Part shown: positions 54,247 to 62,874 of the stretch, piece by piece
Layout: the number at the start of each line of letters is the position of its first letter
Numbering within the stretch: position 1 is the first letter of the stretch
Assembly (NCBI GenBank): GCA_023434665.1
Contig: JAEYSM010000023.1
Location: 168,423-232,422, forward strand
DNA length: 64,000 nucleotides
Direction: 5' to 3'
From: Bacteroidota bacterium
Lineage (GTDB): Bacteria > Bacteroidota > Bacteroidia > Bacteroidales > Lentimicrobiaceae
Translations under genes and position numbers: made by a program
Notes under the pieces: model-generated
What the model saw: only the letters and a program-made list of their open reading frames with translations
Database searches by the model: none
Told to the model about the DNA's origin: nothing

Positions 54247-55060
54247 GCATTATAAATTTAATAATAGCCTGCTTATCTTCTGCTTTCTCAAGTTTTGTCA
54301 AAGTAGATATTAACCACCCTGAATTTGCACCAGGCCTGTTGAAATTTGAGACTTCAAAATACCATCCATTGATCTGGAAAAAGTGAAATTTGAGATTTGT
54401 TACTGACTGATATTTAAGGTTACCTTTTTTAAGTTCATACAAGAACATTGATAGGTAGTCAGGAGATTTCTCTTTCTCAATATATTGCTCCACATTGTTC
54501 TTATCACTGAAAACCCTTACAAGATTCATAAAGTCAATTTCATGACTCATTGGATGAAGAAATTTTGAATCAGCAGATGTAGAATTGAATAAGTTTTTAA
54601 AGTGAGGGAAATACACATTTGACATTACCCACTTATAGCCCAGGTTCTCTTGTTCGATATTCATGAAAATAGTAATGTAAACATCTGCTCCCTGATAGAG
54701 AAATTTAGTCGTTACCTCAGCAAACCAATCATCACCATGAAAATTGATAAATCCAGGACTATTACCACTATTTACCTGTTTAATAAACTCACTTTTGATA
54801 TTGTCGGAAATAGAGTTATTCTGAGCATCAAATAATACATTCAAATAGCGATTACGCAAAGCCGGGCTTCTATAGTCCTTATCGCCTTCGTAATATCTTT
54901 CACCTTTAGTGCTTTCCTCACCATTAAACCGGCGAAAAAACTGATTTACCTGCTTCGTTGAGGCATTTAAAATACCTTCATCGACTAGTTTGCTGTTCAA
55001 ACTTTGAGCATCAAGCATCAAAGAATATAACAGTAGGAGAATACACAGAACATGTCTCAT
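54239..55060 (-). CDS. Exported protein of unknown function
   Basis: 273 residues with a signal peptide (RHVLCILLLLYSLMLDAQS, to about residue 19). The body is mixed alpha/beta with an acidic-aromatic pattern: GDKDYRSPALRNRYLNVLFD (about 62-81), FINFHGDDWFAEVTTKFLYQGADVYITIFM split over about 105-135, LHPMSHEIDFMNLVRVFSDK (about 168-187), and FFQINGWYFEVSNFNRPGAN (about 230-249). I recognise no family. The position between the LRR protein and an NTF2-like candidate, with a direct 8-bp overlap to the LRR gene, suggests they act together in the envelope. Confidence 0.6.
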   Translation of the reverse strand: MRHVLCILLLLYSLMLDAQSLNSKLVDEGILNASTKQVNQFFRRFNGEESTKGERYYEGDKDYRSPALRNRYLNVLFDAQNNSISDNIKSEFIKQVNSGNSPGFINFHGDDWFAEVTTKFLYQGADVYITIFMNIEQENLGYKWVMSNVYFPHFKNLFNSTSADSKFLHPMSHEIDFMNLVRVFSDKNNVEQYIEKEKSPDYLSMFLYELKKGNLKYQSVTNLKFHFFQINGWYFEVSNFNRPGANSGWLISTLTKLEKAEDKQAIIKFIMHE

Positions 55061-55111
55061 GCAACGACTGGTTTACTTTTAATAATTAAATGGTCTCTAA
55101 ATATCGTATAA

Positions 55112-55142
55112 GTGCATAAGCATACCAACTATGCTTATGCAC
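55112..55142 (-). terminator. Perfect 13-bp inverted repeat between envelope genes
   Basis: GTGCATAAGCATA (55112-55124) and TATGCTTATGCAC (55130-55142) pair perfectly around a 5-base loop. No T-tract follows on either strand. On the minus strand it sits after the 192-residue exported gene and before the 273-residue one, so it could be an attenuator, an RNA-processing signal or a DNA-binding site. Confidence 0.55.
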
Positions 55143-55168
55143 CTGCGAAATATAGATAAATTAAAAAA

Positions 55169-55747
55169 TTAGCCTGGCTTGGTTTCTGACACTCTGATGT
55201 CTCCCAGAAGAACATCCCAGAATCCAATTATACGACCAGCTATCTGTGTCGATTTTCTTTCAACATATACTGTAATATCCTTTTTAGTAACGTCCACATA
55301 CCTAAGACCTTCGTCAGTAGTACCTTCAAAGCGTTGATAGATTGTAATAACACCAACATATCTGCCATCAGGCTGCCTTTCAAGGTCACTTATATATTGA
55401 ATATTATACCATTCAATATTAACCTTGTCATAGTTCAGAGCCATTAATCTTTCAAGATACTCACGAACTCCGTAATAGTTGACTTCCTCACGGTTAATGC
55501 TCGAAACGCCCATCATAGCACCATCTGCAAATAGTTCGAGAGTACGTTCAATAACCCTGTTTGCTTCCGACCAAGGGGTATCTTTATTACCCACTATACT
55601 AATGTATTTACTTAAATCTCTTACTTTTTCTAAAGCGAGAGAGTCAATAGCTTGTTTACGCGCAGGACTGATGGTTTCCTGAGCAGAGAGTTGGTTGTAT
55701 CCTAGTATAAGTGACACAAGCACCATTAATATCTTAAATCTTGTCAT
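55169..55747 (-). CDS. Exported NTF2/SnoaL-like protein of unknown function
   Basis: 192 residues from ATG 55747, 7 bp after the upstream stop; a start at 55771 would overlap that gene. A signal peptide ends at LSAQE. After a helix and the LFADGAMMGVSSIN segment (about 65-78), the sequence continues VREYLERLMALNYDKVNIEW, QYISDLER, DGRYVGVITIYQRFEG and ends in FWDVLLGDIRVSE. This pattern resembles NTF2-like domains in Bacteroidetes exported proteins. The LRR protein and the upstream lipoprotein show a related YL-x2-L segment after an acidic aromatic stretch, so all three may share a fold. Function unknown. Confidence 0.6.
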   Translation of the reverse strand: MTRFKILMVLVSLILGYNQLSAQETISPARKQAIDSLALEKVRDLSKYISIVGNKDTPWSEANRVIERTLELFADGAMMGVSSINREEVNYYGVREYLERLMALNYDKVNIEWYNIQYISDLERQPDGRYVGVITIYQRFEGTTDEGLRYVDVTKKDITVYVERKSTQIAGRIIGFWDVLLGDIRVSETKPG

Positions 55748-55754
55748 TTCTATT

Positions 55755-56420
55755 TTAGTTTTGGAGTTCAAGAACTTTTATTTTTCCGTTTGAATCATAT
55801 TCAGCATTAATTACCCTGGATGAAACCTTCTTCTGATCTTTTAGATATTCAAGATACCTACGTATTGTTGTTGGCTCATCATAATCTTTGGTTTCGCCTT
55901 CCTGACTGATTAGAATAAGCACAGGAACATCTTCACTTGCAAACTGTAACAATGCTTCTCTTATTGCCATGTTGGCAGCGTTCACATCACGAGCACTTGC
56001 CACTGAATTCAGGGCATTTGTAATTGAGCTATACTGACCTCGTTCCTTGGCCTCTCTTTCCCGCGCAAGCCTTTCCTCTTCCTTTTTACGTTCAAGAGTA
56101 GCTCGTTCGGTTGCAATTTTTTCTTCAGCCTGAACTATCAGATCTTTAACCTCCTGATCGTCCAGATTCATTCTTTTAATCGAATTCAACTTAAACTCCT
56201 TTTCCTCTAATGTCATCCGACCATCATCATTAATAATAGCCAACAAGTCGGTCTTTGCCTGAGCTGTTCGTTCAGCAAGCTCCTGAGCGGCTTTTTTCTT
56301 AGCTAATTTTTTCTGACTTTGGCATGAACTCATACTTGCTCCCAGCGATAGGGCAAGAATAAGCATCATGACAAACCTCATACTGACATAATGTCTTACC
56401 TGCATACTTTCTCTTTTCAT
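55755..56420 (-). CDS. Lipoprotein with charged coiled coil and NTF2-like C-terminus
   Basis: 221 residues from ATG 56420. Later ATGs (56405, 56381) are also possible because the signal is MRFVMMLILALSLGASMSSC; the lipobox Cys would be residue 33 from 56420. A Lys/Ala/Glu-rich coiled coil follows (about 36-135, with KKLAKKKAAQELAERTAQAK and a run of Glu/Arg heptads). The C-terminal part (about 150-221) contains FASEDVPVLILISQEGE and TIRRYLEYLKDQKKVSSRVI. It heads the minus-strand unit containing the LRR protein. A role as an inner face tether of the outer membrane is plausible but unproven. Confidence 0.6.
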   Translation of the reverse strand: MKRESMQVRHYVSMRFVMMLILALSLGASMSSCQSQKKLAKKKAAQELAERTAQAKTDLLAIINDDGRMTLEEKEFKLNSIKRMNLDDQEVKDLIVQAEEKIATERATLERKKEEERLAREREAKERGQYSSITNALNSVASARDVNAANMAIREALLQFASEDVPVLILISQEGETKDYDEPTTIRRYLEYLKDQKKVSSRVINAEYDSNGKIKVLELQN

Positions 56421-56571
56421 GTTTAATAATTTAATGTATGAACTATAACGGTCTATTTTCAACAAAAAACATGCTACTTTTTGCTAATTCCACAGTAAAA
56501 ATGCAGAAGTTACTAACAGAGTTATTTTTTTTATTAAACAACCACCAAATAAAAATTCTTATTGTAAAAGT

Positions 56572-56619
56572 AATAAATAAAGAAAGGCTGCCTTAAACGG
56601 CAGCCTTTCTTTATTTATT
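56572..56619 (-). terminator. Long perfect-stem terminator of the OmpA/TPR gene
   Basis: 21-bp perfect stem (56572-56592 and 56599-56619) with loop TTAAAC; the core is GGCTGCC / GGCAGCC flanked by A/T-rich arms. It lies 10 bp past the stop of the minus-strand gene and could also insulate the divergent-side lipoprotein promoter. Confidence 0.9.
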
Positions 56620-56628
56620 TATAACAGA

Positions 56629-59079
56629 TTATCTTACTAATGACAAGAATTGTTCATTTGAAAATAATTTGACGAATTCACGGTCATCAGCAGCCTGAGC
56701 TTTGATAGCAGGATCAATTGCAATTGCTTTCTGTAAGTTCGATACAACCATGTTGATATCGTTCTTACGAGCACCTGCAACAGCCATCAAATAATAATTC
56801 TGAGCTGATTCAGGAGCGCATTGCATTGTAGCATTAGCCTCATCCATTCTGTTAGTCATAATCTGAGCTAAAGCAACGTTAGTATTGCATTTACGATTAC
56901 CCATTAGAGAAAGAGCCTGGTCATAATTACTACGAGCAAGCTGAGCGATTCCCAGGTTGTAATTTACATCAACTCCCAGGTTTTTGGCTTTGTTATAGTA
57001 ATTAATTGCATTGGCATAATTTTCTCTCTTTGATTCAAGAGCACCAAGATTATTAAGTATCAAACCATTATTGGGCTCCATTTGATCAGCCTTACCAAGA
57101 CTGGAGGCTGCTTCTCCTAATTGATTATTCATCATGTTGATTACAGCCAGATTGTTGAATCCTCTCCAATCATTGGGGAATCTTGTGGTTGCATTTTGAT
57201 AAATTCTTGCTTTAGTCTCAAGATCTTCTGTTAAAGTAGCAGCATAAAGCAATTCTTTATCATTCAACTGTGCAGGATCGCTTGTTGCAAGATTTGCAAT
57301 TTCTTCGTCAGTTTTCTTAGGTTCGAAGCAATTTACCTTTATCTCAACGCGACGTAATGGAGGCAGAATATCCTCTTCAATCTCACGGTAAACTACTGCC
57401 ATATTCCTGATTTCCTGCTCACGTTTTGTTACATCAGGTTGTGAATTAACAACGTTCATGATAACTCTCTTGTCAGCTATATCAGAAGCTTCTATTGCCT
57501 GCATGAATCCGTTCCAGTCTTCACCATTAGCATATACATTGAAGTGTAAAGAATCGTCAGGATTTGGGATATTTATAACGGCTCCCTTTTCCTTTGCCAT
57601 TTTTTTGAACATATCAAGAACTTGTTTCTTGCCTGTTTGCGCACGACGTTCTGACAATCCCTGGTTGAATGATTCTTCTCCTTCAGGTGAAGCCCATGCA
57701 TTAATATCTATATCACGTATTTCGTTACCTTGTTTGATGAAAGTAATAAGTTGATCAATTTGTTGCTGAACATTTCTGTTTCTGTTCAAAGGAAGATTCC
57801 AGTTCAGATTATGCATGTTAACCTGGAAATAGATAGTTGCATCATCACTGATAATGGTTTCTTTCTCATAACCATGCTCTGCAATCATCATATCCTCATC
57901 ATGAACCACTCTTGTGCCAGTTATTATAACACCATCAGCAAGTTTTCTTTGTGGAAGGTCAATAACTTTATACTTTCCTTCTATTTCTTCAGGAGTTGCA
58001 TTCAGTGCAACTGGTTCTTTTGGAGAATAGAGAGTTGGAGAAACAACTAGTTCAGAAACATTCATACCTGGTTCGTAAGGAACACAATCTACATATGTAT
58101 AGCTTCCACCATTTTTGTAATTTATAACAATTCCGTTACCCTCAACCTTTTCTCCTTGGAAATTAACTGGTTTAAGTTTAACTGTCTTGCCGGCATATTG
58201 AATTTCAGGCTGGAAGTTCATAGCAGCTTTCTTACCAAAATATTTTGGAGGGAATGTTACAGTAGTGTTTACGCAAACAGTATCACCAACTCTTACCAAT
58301 GGGTCAGGTGTAGTAACTATCGTCACTTGGTCAAAGTTTTTAGCCATTGAACTAAGGTTAGAGCCTGTTATAAACTTGTAAGTAATACCAAGCATTAAAG
58401 AAGAATAGTGATCATTTTTTTCACTTTCAAACACATCGATATCATCCTCAAATGTAATACGATGATTGTATTCAAGGAAAAGATCCCATTTTTCAGCAAG
58501 GCGGAAATTTAATCCGGCTCCAACAGGCACCATGATACTGCTACGGGCCTCTGTGTCAGTCTGGGCATCAGGACCAAAGCGAGCAATGATTACATCATCG
58601 TCGAATGTATCGGTGTTACGGGTATCAAGTAACATACTTGAATAATTCATATATCCACCTCCCGCTAGAACATAGAGGTTGATAAACCTGGTAGGATTAT
58701 AGCCGAAGATAAGATTTGTCAGACTTACGGTTGCATCAAGCTGAGCATCCCATATACTTGAAGACATACGCCTCTGCATGTCGTCATTAGTACTGACAAC
58801 CCAACCATTATTGAAGCTACCTCTTAATCCAAAAACAGGACTGAATTGATAACCCAATCCGAAGCCATACATTAAGTTTGTACGTTTATTCAGGAAGTCA
58901 GGGTTAAGATCTCCAAAGAATTGCGATACACCTGCTCCTGCCTGAATGAAAAGATGGCGGTCAAAAGCTGATGCAGAACTCCTGGTCATATTCGTATCTT
59001 GCTGCTGAGCATTTACGGATGTTATTCCGAAACCTAACAGCAAAAGCATCAGGATTAATTTGTTAGTGATACTTTTCAT
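56629..59079 (-). CDS. OmpA-family outer-membrane protein with TPR repeats
   Basis: 816 residues. The signal peptide ends at VNAQQ. Residues about 40-240 form an outer-membrane beta-barrel (GAGVSQFFGDLNPDF, YGFGLGYQFSPVFGLRGSFN, LFLEYNHRITFEDD). The middle (about 260-400) is beta-rich linker. An OmpA-like peptidoglycan-binding domain follows (about 410-600), including WASPEGEESFNQGLSERRAQ with the conserved Arg. The C-terminus (about 640-810) is a set of TPR helices (LNNLGALESKRENYANAINY, NLGIAQLARSNYDQALSL). It would anchor the outer membrane to the cell wall and offer a protein-docking surface. The OmpA-plus-TPR order is common in this phylum. It has its own good promoter. Confidence 0.88.
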   Translation of the reverse strand: MKSITNKLILMLLLLGFGITSVNAQQQDTNMTRSSASAFDRHLFIQAGAGVSQFFGDLNPDFLNKRTNLMYGFGLGYQFSPVFGLRGSFNNGWVVSTNDDMQRRMSSSIWDAQLDATVSLTNLIFGYNPTRFINLYVLAGGGYMNYSSMLLDTRNTDTFDDDVIIARFGPDAQTDTEARSSIMVPVGAGLNFRLAEKWDLFLEYNHRITFEDDIDVFESEKNDHYSSLMLGITYKFITGSNLSSMAKNFDQVTIVTTPDPLVRVGDTVCVNTTVTFPPKYFGKKAAMNFQPEIQYAGKTVKLKPVNFQGEKVEGNGIVINYKNGGSYTYVDCVPYEPGMNVSELVVSPTLYSPKEPVALNATPEEIEGKYKVIDLPQRKLADGVIITGTRVVHDEDMMIAEHGYEKETIISDDATIYFQVNMHNLNWNLPLNRNRNVQQQIDQLITFIKQGNEIRDIDINAWASPEGEESFNQGLSERRAQTGKKQVLDMFKKMAKEKGAVINIPNPDDSLHFNVYANGEDWNGFMQAIEASDIADKRVIMNVVNSQPDVTKREQEIRNMAVVYREIEEDILPPLRRVEIKVNCFEPKKTDEEIANLATSDPAQLNDKELLYAATLTEDLETKARIYQNATTRFPNDWRGFNNLAVINMMNNQLGEAASSLGKADQMEPNNGLILNNLGALESKRENYANAINYYNKAKNLGVDVNYNLGIAQLARSNYDQALSLMGNRKCNTNVALAQIMTNRMDEANATMQCAPESAQNYYLMAVAGARKNDINMVVSNLQKAIAIDPAIKAQAADDREFVKLFSNEQFLSLVR

Positions 59080-59154
59080 AGTGATGTTGATTAATGATTA
59101 CAAAGATTTTGCGACAAATAAATATAGTTTAATTTTTTTGCTCTAAAAGATGCA

Positions 59155-59186
59155 CAAATATAAGGTACAATTATAAATATATCAAA
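59155..59186 (-). promoter_or_regulatory. Probable promoter of the OmpA/TPR gene
   Basis: On the minus strand TTTG (59186-59183), a 20-base spacer, then TATATTTG (59162-59155), matching TTTG and TAnnTTTG. The ATG at 59079 is about 76 bp downstream of the -7 box. The rest of the 232-bp interval 59080-59311 shows no gene. Confidence 0.65.
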
Positions 59187-59311
59187 CTTTCTGGCATAAA
59201 AAGCAATAGTATTTGGATATTTTTCTTACTTAACCGACTTTTGTGCTGCAAATTAGCGGTATAACAACATATACAGAAGTTTGTTTGTTTGATATGATTG
59301 ATATGCTTACA

Positions 59312-59845
59312 TTATTTGCCTGTACATTTGTTGTATACGTCCCATATAACAATACCTGCAGATACTGACACGTTCAGCGAATGCTTCGTACCATACTGTG
59401 GTATTTCAATGCAATCGTCACAAATTGACATAACCTCGTCTTGTACTCCATAAACTTCATTCCCAAAAACTAGTGCCATCTTATTGATTATCTGTGGTTT
59501 GAATTCATTTATTGGTTTACTTTCATCAGCCTGTTCAATTGCTATTATGGAATATCCCTGCTTCTTCAGTTCTATCAGTGATTCCATGGTTGTTGAATAA
59601 TATTTCCAATTAACTGACTCTGTCGCTCCCAAGGCTGTTTTTTGAATCTCCCTGTTTGGCGGAGTGGCAGTGATTCCACACAAATGAATGCTTTCGATCC
59701 TGAAAGCATCGGCTGTACGAAATACCGAACCTATGTTATGCTGGCTCCTTATATTGTCAAGCACCACTACAACAGGGATTTTGTCAATTTCCCGGAACTG
59801 ACTCACACTCAATCTATCCAATTCTTCCATAGACAATTTCTTCAT
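59312..59845 (-). CDS. TrmH/SpoU-family RNA 2'-O-methyltransferase
   Basis: 177 residues. SPOUT-fold methyltransferase that uses S-adenosylmethionine to methylate a ribose in tRNA or rRNA. Motif 1 is VVVLDNIRSQHNIGSVFRTAD (split; Asn-x-Gly-Ser-x-x-Arg, about 32-44). Motif 2 is MALVFGNEVYGV (about 126-137) and motif 3 is IPQYGTKHSLNVSVSAGIVI (about 149-168), the knot that binds the cofactor. The lack of an N-terminal substrate-binding extension makes it shorter than RlmB or full TrmH, so the target is uncertain. It is divergent from mutS. Confidence 0.9.
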   Translation of the reverse strand: MKKLSMEELDRLSVSQFREIDKIPVVVVLDNIRSQHNIGSVFRTADAFRIESIHLCGITATPPNREIQKTALGATESVNWKYYSTTMESLIELKKQGYSIIAIEQADESKPINEFKPQIINKMALVFGNEVYGVQDEVMSICDDCIEIPQYGTKHSLNVSVSAGIVIWDVYNKCTGK

Positions 59846-59887
59846 ATCTTCTGTTATCCTTTTTTGATAAGTTATACCTCATTTATA

Positions 59888-59918
59888 ATTGGTTATTCGT
59901 CCGAAGTCTTTATTTTTG
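59888..59918 (+). promoter_or_regulatory. Probable promoter of mutS
   Basis: ATTG at 59888-59891 (3 of 4 bases of TTTG), a 19-base spacer, then TATTTTTG at 59911-59918 (exact TAnnTTTG). Transcription would start near 59925-59928, only about 10 bases before the TTG start at 59938. Confidence 0.6.
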
Positions 59919-59937
59919 TTTGCAAAGATACTATGCA

Positions 59938-62565
59938 TTGGCGAAAGAAATAAAAGATGTGGTCGAAACGCCACTTATGAAGCAATATCTGAGCATAAAA
60001 GCTAAATATCCTGATGCTCTTTTGTTATTCAGGGTAGGAGATTTCTATGAAACATTTAGTGAAGATGCTGTCAAAACTTCCGAGATACTTGGCATTGTCC
60101 TGACAAGGCGGGCAAATGGTTCTGCATCATCAGTTGAGTTGGCAGGATTCCCTTACCATGCTCTTGATACGTATTTACCAAAATTGGTCAGAGCTGGTAA
60201 TAAGGTTGCAATATGTGATCAGCTGGAAGACCCTAAATTAACTAAAACAATTGTAAAACGAGGAGTCACAGAATTGGTGACCCCAAGTGTTTCTTACAAT
60301 GACAAAATACTTGAAAATAAGCAAAATAACTTTCTGGCATCTATACACTTGATGCCAAAAACAAGCGGCATTTCATTTCTTGACATTTCTACAGGCGAAT
60401 TTCTTCTTGCACAAGGCTCTAATGATTATATCGATAAATTGCTCCAAACGTTTAATCCAAGTGAAATAATTGTCCAGAAGTCTAAGAAAAATGATTTAAT
60501 TAGTCTTTTTGGTAACAAATTTTACGTCTCAACTTTTGATGACTGGGTATTTACATTTGATTTTTCCTATAATCTCTTGCTGAAACATTTCAACACTTCT
60601 TCACTGAAGGGTTTTGGAGTGGAGGAGCAAGATTTCGGAATTATTGCAGCAGGAGCAGCGATGCATTACCTTGCCGAGACAAACCATGATAAAGTTCAAC
60701 ATATCAGTAAAATATCACGAATGGAAGAGGACCATTATGTATGGCTCGATAAATTTACCATTCGTAACCTTGAACTTATCTCATCTCCTAATGAAAACGC
60801 TTCCACACTGCTCGACACAGTTGACAAGACAGTAACACCAATGGGTGCTAGAATGATCCGCAGATGGCTGCTCCTTCCTCTTAAAGAAAAGCAACCAATA
60901 CAGGAAAGACTGGATGCCGTTAGCTTTTTCTTCAAAAATCCTGAAGCACTCCAGGAGTTGCGAAAACAAATTAAACTTATAGGAGATCTCGAACGTATTA
61001 TTGCTAAAGTGGCAGTTGCCCGTATCAATCCTCGTGAAGTTATACAACTTAAAGTAGCTCTTGATATAATAATAAAGGTGAAAGATATTTGTATGGATTC
61101 TGAAGTAAAGGCACTTCAAAAGGCCGGCGAACAATTGAATCCTTGTCCTATAATTTCATCTAAGATTGCAAAAGAATTGAACCCTGAGCCACCAGTAATG
61201 GTATCTAAAGGTCATGTAATTGCTCTAGGTGTAGATAATCAATTAGATGAACTCAGGAATTTATCTTCATCAGGTAAGAGCTTTCTGATGAAATTGCAAC
61301 AGCAAGAGTCGGAAAACACCGGAATACAATCTTTGAAAATCGGATACAATAATGTTTTCGGTTACTTTTTTGAGGTAACAAATACGCATAAAGATAAAGT
61401 TCCACAAGACTGGACCAGAAAACAAACATTGGTGAACTCCGAGAGATATATCACACCCGAACTTAAAGAGTACGAGGACAAAATCTTAACGGCTGAAGAG
61501 AAAATACTTGAAATAGAAACCCGTCTCTATAATGACCTTGTTTTGAGTCTTACTGATTATATCAGCCCAATTCAGGTAAATGCAAATATCATTGCCCGTC
61601 TTGACTGTCTCCTATCCTTTGCCAGTGTTTCTTCATCAAATAATTATACAAGGCCGGTAATTCTTGATGATTATTCACTGGAAATTAAAGGTGGTCGCCA
61701 TCCGGTAATTGAGACTCAGCTTCCTCCCGGAGAAAAATATATCACAAATGATATCTATCTTGATGATCAGAATCAACAGATCATGATTATTACCGGGCCT
61801 AACATGTCGGGAAAATCAGCCTTGCTCCGCCAAACTGCCTTAATTGTGCTCCTGGCTCAGGCAGGTTGCTACGTTCCAGCTGAGACAGCCAACATCGGAC
61901 TTGTTGATAAAATCTTCACCAGGGTAGGTGCTTCAGATAATATTTCATCAGGTGAGTCAACATTCATGGTTGAAATGAATGAAACCGCAAGTATTCTTAA
62001 TAATATCTCTAACCGAAGCCTTATCTTACTAGATGAAATAGGCCGGGGAACAAGCACCTATGATGGAATAAGCATTGCATGGGCAATAACTGAATTTCTA
62101 CATGAGCATCCATTGTTCAAACCCAAGGTTTTATTTGCCACTCACTATCATGAATTAAATGAGATGGCTAATTCTATGCACCGGATTAAAAACTTTCATG
62201 TTTCTGTTAGAGAAGCCGGGAAACTAATCATCTTTATGAGAAAGTTAGAACCAGGTGGAAGTGAGCACAGCTTTGGAATTCATGTCGCCCGAATGGCTGG
62301 CATGCCCGATAAAGTATTAGAACGAGCTCATCAGATGCTGAGTATTCTGGAAAGATCGCATAGTCAAAGTCTTCTGACTAAACCTGGACAACAAAAACGA
62401 CAATCCAAGAGTGGGGATCCGTATCAATTGAGTTTTATCCAATTGAACGACCCTCTGCTGGAACAAATCAGAGAAGATATACTCGACATGGATATTAATA
62501 CTTTAACCCCTGTGGAAGCATTGATGAAGTTGAATGAGATAAAAAATCTTTTGAAAAAATCTTAA
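59938..62565 (+). CDS. mutS: DNA mismatch repair protein MutS
   Basis: 875 residues from TTG 59938 (MAKEIKDVVETPLMKQY). This start fits because Bacteroidetes MutS proteins commonly begin MAKK..VVETPLMKQY, the in-frame TTG at 59920 lies against the promoter, and the first ATG at 59977 would remove a conserved segment. MutS recognises mismatches and recruits MutL. Motifs: the mismatch-binding LLFRVGDFYETFSEDA (about 25-40, with the Phe-x-Glu of the wedge), the lever/clamp region, Walker A TGPNMSGKSALLRQ (about 619-632), Walker B LILLDEIGRGTSTYDG (about 694-709), and FATHYHELNEM. Full length. tRNA genes follow. Confidence 0.95.
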   Translation: MAKEIKDVVETPLMKQYLSIKAKYPDALLLFRVGDFYETFSEDAVKTSEILGIVLTRRANGSASSVELAGFPYHALDTYLPKLVRAGNKVAICDQLEDPKLTKTIVKRGVTELVTPSVSYNDKILENKQNNFLASIHLMPKTSGISFLDISTGEFLLAQGSNDYIDKLLQTFNPSEIIVQKSKKNDLISLFGNKFYVSTFDDWVFTFDFSYNLLLKHFNTSSLKGFGVEEQDFGIIAAGAAMHYLAETNHDKVQHISKISRMEEDHYVWLDKFTIRNLELISSPNENASTLLDTVDKTVTPMGARMIRRWLLLPLKEKQPIQERLDAVSFFFKNPEALQELRKQIKLIGDLERIIAKVAVARINPREVIQLKVALDIIIKVKDICMDSEVKALQKAGEQLNPCPIISSKIAKELNPEPPVMVSKGHVIALGVDNQLDELRNLSSSGKSFLMKLQQQESENTGIQSLKIGYNNVFGYFFEVTNTHKDKVPQDWTRKQTLVNSERYITPELKEYEDKILTAEEKILEIETRLYNDLVLSLTDYISPIQVNANIIARLDCLLSFASVSSSNNYTRPVILDDYSLEIKGGRHPVIETQLPPGEKYITNDIYLDDQNQQIMIITGPNMSGKSALLRQTALIVLLAQAGCYVPAETANIGLVDKIFTRVGASDNISSGESTFMVEMNETASILNNISNRSLILLDEIGRGTSTYDGISIAWAITEFLHEHPLFKPKVLFATHYHELNEMANSMHRIKNFHVSVREAGKLIIFMRKLEPGGSEHSFGIHVARMAGMPDKVLERAHQMLSILERSHSQSLLTKPGQQKRQSKSGDPYQLSFIQLNDPLLEQIREDILDMDINTLTPVEALMKLNEIKNLLKKS

Positions 62566-62571
62566 GAAATG

Positions 62572-62602
62572 TTTGCCAGTTTCAAAACAGGTTGTATATT
62601 TG
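62572..62602 (+). promoter_or_regulatory. Canonical Bacteroidetes promoter of the tRNA-Gly/tRNA-Leu pair
   Basis: TTTG at 62572-62575, exactly 19 bases of spacer, then TATATTTG at 62595-62602, a full match to TTTG-N19-TAnnTTTG. The tRNA starts 18 bases after the -7 box. This is the clearest promoter in the window and supports the weaker matches elsewhere. Confidence 0.8.
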
Positions 62603-62620
62603 CTGCCTCAAACGCGTCAA

Positions 62621-62693
62621 GCGGAAGTAGCTCAGTTGGTAGAGCATGACCTTGCCAAGGTCAGGGTCGCGGGTTCGAGTCCCGTCTTCCGCT
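62621..62693 (+). tRNA. tRNA-Gly (anticodon GCC)
   Basis: 73 nt cloverleaf. Acceptor arms GCGGAAG / CTTCCGC, D-arm with GCTCAGTTGGTAGAGC, anticodon loop CTTGCCAAG with GCC, T-arm GCGGGTTCGAGTCCCGT. Discriminator base T; CCA is not encoded. Preceded by a canonical promoter. Confidence 0.97.
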
Positions 62694-62694
62694 C

Positions 62695-62718
62695 AAAAAC
62701 CCCACAACGGGGTTTTTT
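62695..62718 (+). terminator. Terminator-like hairpin between the two tRNA genes
   Basis: Stem AAAAACCCC / GGGGTTTTT around ACAAC, with a T-tract to 62718. It could end the tRNA-Gly transcript or mark a processing point if both tRNAs share one transcript, since tRNA-Leu starts 12 bp later without an obvious promoter of its own. Confidence 0.75.
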
Positions 62719-62730
62719 AATTCCAAGGAT

Positions 62731-62818
62731 GCCCGAGTGGTGGAATTGGTAGACACGAAGGACTTAAAATCCTTTGGCCATTGCGGCCGTGCCGGTTCAA
62801 GTCCGGCCTCGGGTACCA
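62731..62818 (+). tRNA. tRNA-Leu (anticodon TAA)
   Basis: 88 nt including encoded CCA (62816-62818). Acceptor GCCCGAG / CTCGGGT, D-arm with TGGTGGAATTGGTAGACA, anticodon stem AAGGA/TCCTT around CTTAAAA with TAA, the long class II variable arm (TGGCCATTGCGGCC region), and T-arm GCCGGTTCAAGTCCGGC. The class II arm plus the TAA anticodon fix it as leucine. Confidence 0.97.
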
Positions 62819-62820
62819 AT

Positions 62821-62858
62821 AAAAAAAAGAGGTTGTCAGTGACAACCTCTTTTTTTTT
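62821..62858. terminator. Bidirectional terminator after tRNA-Leu
   Basis: 17-bp perfect stem: eight A plus GAGGTTGTC / GACAACCTC plus T-run (62821-62837 and 62841-62858), 3-base loop. Serves both the tRNA unit (+) and the convergent secreted-protein gene (-). Confidence 0.9.
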
Positions 62859-62874
62859 GAACCGACATATGGCT

